From assembly GCF_014197855.1 (NCBI RefSeq), contig NZ_JACIGJ010000001.1, positions 310,001-374,000 on the forward strand: a DNA stretch of 64,000 bases, written 5' to 3'. Every line of letters starts with the position of its first letter. Position 1 is the first letter of the stretch. This document shows, piece by piece, positions 59,920-64,000 of the stretch. A program made the translations under genes and the position numbers. The notes below the pieces were generated by a model, which was given only the letters and a program-made list of their open reading frames with translations, searched no databases and was not told where the DNA came from. This DNA comes from Roseospira marina (GTDB lineage: Bacteria > Pseudomonadota > Alphaproteobacteria > Rhodospirillales > Rhodospirillaceae).

Positions 59920-62622
59920 CTAGAAACTGATCTCACCGAGCGTCTTGAGCGTAATGCGCAGCATCAGGCTTTCGCCCTCGTCCTCGCCGTCGAGCTCGTT
60001 GTAACTGGACGTGTAGTCGAAGGCGAGAATCAGGCATTCGTCCTCGTAGGACAGCCCGCCCCAGATGTCCACGGTGCGGGCGTTCGCCACGTCGTAGCGG
60101 CCGCCGGCATAGGCGCCCCAAAACCGGCTGAAGGCCGTGTTCACCGAGGCCACGATCTCTTCGCGCCGGGGCAAGTCCTCGCCCTCCTGCGTGTCGAGGT
60201 CGGTTGCGTTGACGTAGGTTCCACTGATGCTCAGGACCGGAGCCCCGGCTCGGAAGCCGACGAGGGCGGTGTTCGGGTTCAGGTCGTTCCGGTCCAGCCT
60301 CACCCGCGCGAACATATCGAGGTAGGGGTTGGGCCGCAGGTCAATACCGCCGACATAGTCCGACAGGCCGGTGCCGTAGCCCGCTTGTCCGGAAAACGCG
60401 GTTTCCGCGTCGTAGATGCGATAGGCCTGCCCGAATCGGGCGTTGATAACCCCGCCATCGTTGTCCATGTAGCGCCAGTTCATGCCGTAGTTGACGGACA
60501 CGCCATCGTCGATGCGATCCCGCCCGGCGGTCCGATCCCCCGGAAACAGGTTGGCTTGGTGCAGTTCCGAAACCTGACTGTCCTCGTTGGGAATGTGGCG
60601 CGTGTTCAATCCCGGTGGAGCCGCCGACAGGGACACGACCGGCTCCACGATCTGCTGGTGCTCCGCTCCGTTCCGGACCATGGGGTAGCGCAGGGCAACA
60701 TGGGCGGACGGATACAGCCGAGAGACGGTGCCGTCGAAGCCGGTCGATGGATCCCCGTCCACCGTGTTGGCATTGTCGATGGTGTATAGGTCGGCGTTCA
60801 GCCGCCCCTCCGCCTCATAGGCCAGCCCCCATCCCGTCGTTCCCGGCTGGTACCACCCGGCCGACCCGGACAGGCGCGTGCTGGTCGCGCCTTCCTCGCG
60901 GTAAATGCTCTGGACGCTGGCGTCGAGCAGGGTCTGCCCCCCGAACGCGATCGGCTCGCTTTCATAATCGTAGGTCATCAGCGGCAGAACGAAGGGGTTG
61001 CGTTCGTCGTTGCTGCCCACCCGCGTGTCGTTGTACGCGAACCCTTCGATAGCCGCGTAGCTGCGCCCGGAAAAGGCCTCGACCCAGGCATGGTTCGTAA
61101 GCCAGTCCGGGTCATCGAAGGCGTAGCGGTCGCGGTAGTCGTCGAACGCCGCCAACTCGCTGTCGAGGCCGGCGCGCCAGACGTCGTTGATATGCCAGCG
61201 GGCCCGGCTGTCGAGGTGGCCGGACAGCCCGTCGTCCCCGTCGTCGGTCAGGCTTCCGTCCAGGCTTAACTCGCCTTCGGCAAAGCGCAGCCGGTATTCG
61301 GGACGGAGCAGCCAGCCCTCGTCGCTCATGGCGCGGGCCGCAAGGGTGGCGTCCTGGTGGTCATCGATGACGAAATAATAGGGAACCTCGGTCCAGAAGC
61401 CGAGCTGGTCGTCGACCCCGATCGTGGGGGACAATATACCGGAGCGGCGGTACACGGTCGGATCCGGCTGCTCCAGATACGGGGTGTAGGCGACCGGCAG
61501 GCCGAATACCTCAAGGACGGCGTCGCGGTAGACGATATCCCGCGCGACCTCGTCGTGGGTCACATGCGCCGCCCGGATCTGCCAGACCGGAGGCATGCGC
61601 TCGCGTGTTCCGGTCTCGTTGCCGCTCAGGGTCGGCCAGACTGAGCCGGCGCTGGGTGAACACGTGTCGCACGCCGTGTAAACACCCTTCCAGAAGTCCT
61701 TCCGTTCTCCGGCCGTGCGGGTGGCGTAGACCGCGCTGATGCGGGAGCGGTCGGCCAGCAGCACCGACATGTCCCGGACGAAGCCATCCTTGAAGTCGGA
61801 GGAGAGCTCCACGTAGTTGGCGAAATAGGTGGTGCCGTCGTCCTCGACCACACGGACGTTGCCGTTGGCGGTGAGGGTATCCGTGCGCTCGTTGTACGAC
61901 ACCATGTCCGCCAGAACGACGCGGGGGCCGTTCGTCAACTCCACATTGCCGCGCGCGCTGTAGATGCCGAGATCACGCTCGTGGCGCAATTCATCGGCGC
62001 GGATCAGGGTGGGCGCCGGTGAGTCCGCATCGGGGGCTGTGACCGGTGTGGGGGAGGCCGGCGCTTGGGTGGGCGACCGTGCGGGCGTGGCCGATGAGGG
62101 CGTGGCCGGGGAGGGACCCTGGCCCGTCGTGCTGGTGGCGGCGGCCGAAGGACGAGTTGGTGGAACCGGCGCGGGCGACGATAGGGCGGATGGCGACGGG
62201 GTCGATGGTGCCGAGGCCGGTGCCAGCGTCTCTGCGACCGGGCGCAGGCGCGGGGTCGGTACGACCATCGGTGCGCTCGGATCCAGGCGGGGCGTGGCGG
62301 GCAGCCCGCCGGTCGGCGCGCCGGACGGCACCCTAGCCGCACCATCCGGCACGGGTCTCAGGTGAATGGTCCCGCCGTCGGAGGGCGGCCGCGGTGCGCT
62401 GTCCAGGCTTCCCAGAATGCCCCCGACCGCTCCGGTCGCGGTGGTTCGGGCTCCGGTGTTCGCCGACAGGTCCCGAAACCCGGTGCCGGGCCCGGCGAGT
62501 TCGCTGGCGCTGAGTCCGGCGGCCTGGACCGCCGGAAGCGGCACGGCGAGGGCGACCGCGCCGGCCGTCAATCCGCCGCGTATCCGACGCCAGAAACGTT
62601 GATCTTCCATGGGTTCCGTCAT
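59920..62622 (-). CDS. lptD: LPS-assembly outer-membrane protein LptD
   Basis: About 900 residues; ATG 62622 or 62610 (MEDQRFWRR). A signal segment (AGAVALAVPLPAVQA) is followed by a long Pro/Ala/Ser-rich stretch (about 80-205), unusual in length. The LptA-like OstA domain comes next (RADELRHERDLGIYSARGNV, VVLADMVSYNERTDTLTANG), with a conserved Cys pair in YTACDTCSP. The C-terminal beta-barrel contains LEQPDPTVYRRSGILSPTIG and alternating strands up to LRITLKTLGEISF. It inserts LPS into the outer leaflet. First gene of lptD-surA-pdxA-rsmA; the usual lptF and lptG are not upstream, where IS3 debris lies instead. Confidence 0.95.
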   Translation of the reverse strand: MTEPMEDQRFWRRIRGGLTAGAVALAVPLPAVQAAGLSASELAGPGTGFRDLSANTGARTTATGAVGGILGSLDSAPRPPSDGGTIHLRPVPDGAARVPSGAPTGGLPATPRLDPSAPMVVPTPRLRPVAETLAPASAPSTPSPSALSSPAPVPPTRPSAAATSTTGQGPSPATPSSATPARSPTQAPASPTPVTAPDADSPAPTLIRADELRHERDLGIYSARGNVELTNGPRVVLADMVSYNERTDTLTANGNVRVVEDDGTTYFANYVELSSDFKDGFVRDMSVLLADRSRISAVYATRTAGERKDFWKGVYTACDTCSPSAGSVWPTLSGNETGTRERMPPVWQIRAAHVTHDEVARDIVYRDAVLEVFGLPVAYTPYLEQPDPTVYRRSGILSPTIGVDDQLGFWTEVPYYFVIDDHQDATLAARAMSDEGWLLRPEYRLRFAEGELSLDGSLTDDGDDGLSGHLDSRARWHINDVWRAGLDSELAAFDDYRDRYAFDDPDWLTNHAWVEAFSGRSYAAIEGFAYNDTRVGSNDERNPFVLPLMTYDYESEPIAFGGQTLLDASVQSIYREEGATSTRLSGSAGWYQPGTTGWGLAYEAEGRLNADLYTIDNANTVDGDPSTGFDGTVSRLYPSAHVALRYPMVRNGAEHQQIVEPVVSLSAAPPGLNTRHIPNEDSQVSELHQANLFPGDRTAGRDRIDDGVSVNYGMNWRYMDNDGGVINARFGQAYRIYDAETAFSGQAGYGTGLSDYVGGIDLRPNPYLDMFARVRLDRNDLNPNTALVGFRAGAPVLSISGTYVNATDLDTQEGEDLPRREEIVASVNTAFSRFWGAYAGGRYDVANARTVDIWGGLSYEDECLILAFDYTSSYNELDGEDEGESLMLRITLKTLGEISF

Positions 62623-62989
62623 GACGCGCGGAGTATAGGCAGGAACGGTCGGCCGGAACCATGGCTTTTCCGCCCCCGATCCGGCAAGGCCCGGCGTCGA
62701 GCGGTCAAAAAAATGTGTCGCGGGAGCTCCGAGAACGCAGGGCGGAGTTTGAGGACGAAGCTGGTGGCGCTGCCGAAAACCTCTAGGTGGTGCGCGGTCC
62801 GGGCCGGGGTGAGGCGCGTCGAGTGAGAGGGGCGCGAGAACACGGAGTTTAAGAACCATCATGATCTGTGAGGCAGCCGAAAACGGCAACGTCCGCCCGT
62901 ACTTTAAGGACGACGACGTGCAGGAAGCCCGTACGCGGTGTGTCTCGGCGGCGGAGGCGTTGCCCATCTGCGACGAAAGCGCGCTCCCG
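62623..62989. other. lptD upstream region without a supported gene
   Basis: About 370 bases that should include the lptD promoter. Short open frames exist on both strands but none has motifs or a ribosome site. The sequence immediately before the IS3 part (about 62860-62990) is open on the plus strand but does not resemble an IS3 OrfA N-terminus, so it is probably unrelated flanking DNA. Confidence 0.4.
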
Positions 62990-62993
62990 CACA

Positions 62994-63125
62994 TGCTGGC
63001 TGGGCGTGTCGGACGCCCAGCGGCTGAAGGCCCTGGAGGCGGAGAACGCGCAGTTAAAGCGGATCGTCGCCGACCCGCAGCTGGACATCGCGATGCTGAA
63101 GGAAGTGGCGTCAAAAAAATGGTGA
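62994..63125 (+). pseudogene. IS3-family OrfA C-terminal fragment
   Basis: Encodes LGVSDAQRLKALEAENAQLK and then IVADPQLDIAMLKEVASKKW, the leucine-zipper end of IS3 OrfA proteins. The helix-turn-helix N-terminus is absent: upstream codons in this frame are Arg/Thr-rich and unrelated. It ends TGG TGA directly after the A7 slippery run. Confidence 0.85.
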
Positions 63126-63417
63126 CGCCCGCCGTTCGACGGGAGGTCGCGGCGCATCTGGTGGCGGATCACCAGATGAGCCAGCGGCGGGCGTGCCGGG
63201 TTCTTGGGGTTGGGCGGTCGAGCGTGCGCTACCGTACGCGACAACCGCCAGATGGGCCGGAGCGGGAGCGTCTGCGGGCTCTGGCCGCAGAACGGCGCCG
63301 GTTCGGCTATCGGCGGCTGACGGTTCTGTTGCGGCGCGAGGGCGTTTGCATCAACCACAAGCGGGTCTACCGGATGTACACGGACGACGGACTGCCGCGG
63401 CGAAGAAGAGGGCGGCG
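63119..63417 (+). pseudogene. IS3-family OrfB transposase N-terminal fragment
   Basis: In the -1 frame relative to OrfA: VTPAVRREVAAHLVADHQMS, QRRACRVLGVGRSSVRY, RRRFGYRRLTVLLRREGVCI and NHKRVYRMYTDDGL, all typical of IS3 OrfB (HTH_21 region). It stops resembling OrfB after RRRRGRR, at the junction with the phage-type gene; the D-D-E catalytic core is gone. Non-functional. Confidence 0.9.
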
Positions 63418-64000
63418 TGATGGCCACCAAGCCCATCCTGTTCAGTGGGCCGATGGCCCGTGTGTTGCTGGACGGCAGGAAAACGCAGACGCGGCGGGCC
63501 CTGGCGCCGCAGCCGTTTTCGGATGCCTACTATGATGGTGATGTCGAAGCGGTCGTCACTCCCCCAGTCTCGGGTTGCTCCTATGTTGGCAGTCCCACAA
63601 AGGGGGCGTTCGGTTCACTGCCGCTGCTGTTGGCGGGGGCGCGGTGCTGGAAGATGTCCGCCTTCTGCCCTACGCCCCGGCCGACCGGCTGTGGGGGCGC
63701 GAGGTGTTCACGCTGGTCGGGACCGTGGACCCTGGATGGGTTCTGTACCGCGCCTCCGGCTACGAGGCCGAATGCGCGCGCCATGGGTTCGACACGCCAT
63801 ACCCGCCGGAAAGCGCCGTCAAATGGCGCCCATCGATCCACATGCCCCGCTGGGCGTCTCGCATCACCATGCCCGTCTATCGTGTGCGCGGAATCAAGCG
63901 GGTGCGCGCCCCCGCGACTGGCGCCGTCTACGGGACGCCAGGAATGAAATGCAGCTACCTCTTGCGCTGGCTCAAGACCGGGACGACCTCGTGCCCATCT
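63417..64000 (+). pseudogene. Phage-type ASCH-like morphogenesis protein, frameshifted
   Basis: The first part (frame of 63417/63420) reads MATKPILFSGPMARVLLDGRK then TQTRRALAPQPF, the start of small phage proteins of the 'ILFS-x-PMVRALL-x-G-KTQTRR' type. From about 63641, the frame that lies one base back continues it: PYAPADRLWGREVF, VLYRASGYEAE, VKWRPSIHMPRWASRIT and VRGIKRV, the normal middle of the same protein (usually DRLWVRETW and W-RPSIHMPRWASRI). So one base has been lost or a sequencing error is present between about 63600 and 63650. The end lies beyond the window, and the sequence after 63900 no longer matches clearly. Confidence 0.75.

Larger units (their letters stand above)
62990..63417 (+). 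mobile_element. Truncated IS3-family element
   Basis: Contains the last 40 or so codons of OrfA, the OrfA/OrfB overlap with an A7 slippery run (63113-63119), and the first 100 or so codons of OrfB. Both outer ends, including any terminal inverted repeats and the DDE catalytic domain, are missing. It is thus a dead fragment. Confidence 0.85.

Noticed and set aside
62868-62993. OrfA frame extended upstream to an ATG at 62868
   Set aside because: The first 40 codons are Arg/Thr-rich and do not resemble the IS3 OrfA N-terminus; only the later part is IS-derived.
1-64000. tRNA, rRNA, CRISPR arrays, intact insertion sequences or integrase genes
   Set aside because: I looked for cloverleaf-like sequences, regularly spaced repeats and recombinase motifs and found none that could be supported by eye.

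Overview
The window is a high-GC, gene-dense bacterial chromosome segment. Gene content points to an alphaproteobacterium, most likely a marine or salt-adapted member of the Rhodospirillales (inference). The clues are the lptD-surA-pdxA-rsmA order, an encapsulin with an EncFtn-type cargo closely resembling the Rhodospirillum system, DUF2849 and DUF934 proteins in the cysteine operon, an Suv3-like helicase next to an S4 protein, and two Na+-linked energy systems. No tRNA, rRNA, CRISPR array or intact mobile element was seen.

Layout. 0-4.1 kb: the 3' part of pepA, a triple-PAS hybrid histidine kinase coupled to a TPR protein, and a small HTH-like protein. 4.2-12.1 kb: a tightly overlapping Mrp-type Na+/H+ antiporter operon in the order E-F-G-DUF4040-B-C-D1-D2-small membrane protein-D3; it has three D-like ion-channel subunits and no full-length MrpA. 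12.1-13.8 kb: a PLDc_N membrane protein, an alpha/beta hydrolase and a small unknown protein, all on the minus strand. 14.6-18.3 kb: a biotin-dependent, Na+-pumping acyl-CoA decarboxylase operon (mmdA, gamma subunit, biotin carrier, mmdB). 18.5-22.9 kb: a Kef-type antiporter and a penicillin-acylase-family enzyme. 23.3-25.2 kb: a receiver-less CheB and a CheR behind a sigma-54-like promoter, then a bidirectional terminator shared with htpG. 27.6-33.5 kb: hpf, Suv3-like helicase, S4 protein, an EF-G-like GTPase and a decayed GST gene. 33.6-37.2 kb: methyltransferase, unknown protein, DUF218 protein and a CaiB-type CoA-transferase. 37.4-38.6 kb: the EncFtn/encapsulin iron-storage compartment. 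38.7-43.5 kb: the assimilatory sulfur operon cysG-DUF2849-cysI-DUF934-cysH. 43.8-45.6 kb: unknown protein, GNAT acetyltransferase, MBL hydrolase. 45.9-50.5 kb: a polyamine-type ABC importer. 50.5-55.4 kb: a cell-wall amidase opposite an orphan ABC ATPase that is coupled to two degenerate EAL-like proteins. 55.8-62.6 kb: metallophosphatase, then rsmA, pdxA, surA and lptD. 62.7-64 kb: debris of an IS3 element joined to a frameshifted phage-type gene.

How it fits together. The decarboxylase would export Na+ at the expense of a CoA-thioester decarboxylation, while the Mrp complex would exchange Na+ for H+; together they could form a Na+ circuit. Other themes are iron and oxidative-stress handling (encapsulin), sulfate assimilation and envelope biogenesis (LptD and SurA). 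The best candidates for something poorly described are the reorganised Mrp complex, with its embedded small protein and a D3 subunit that lost the usual TM7 lysine, and the three-gene operon of two degenerate EAL proteins plus a lone ABC ATPase.
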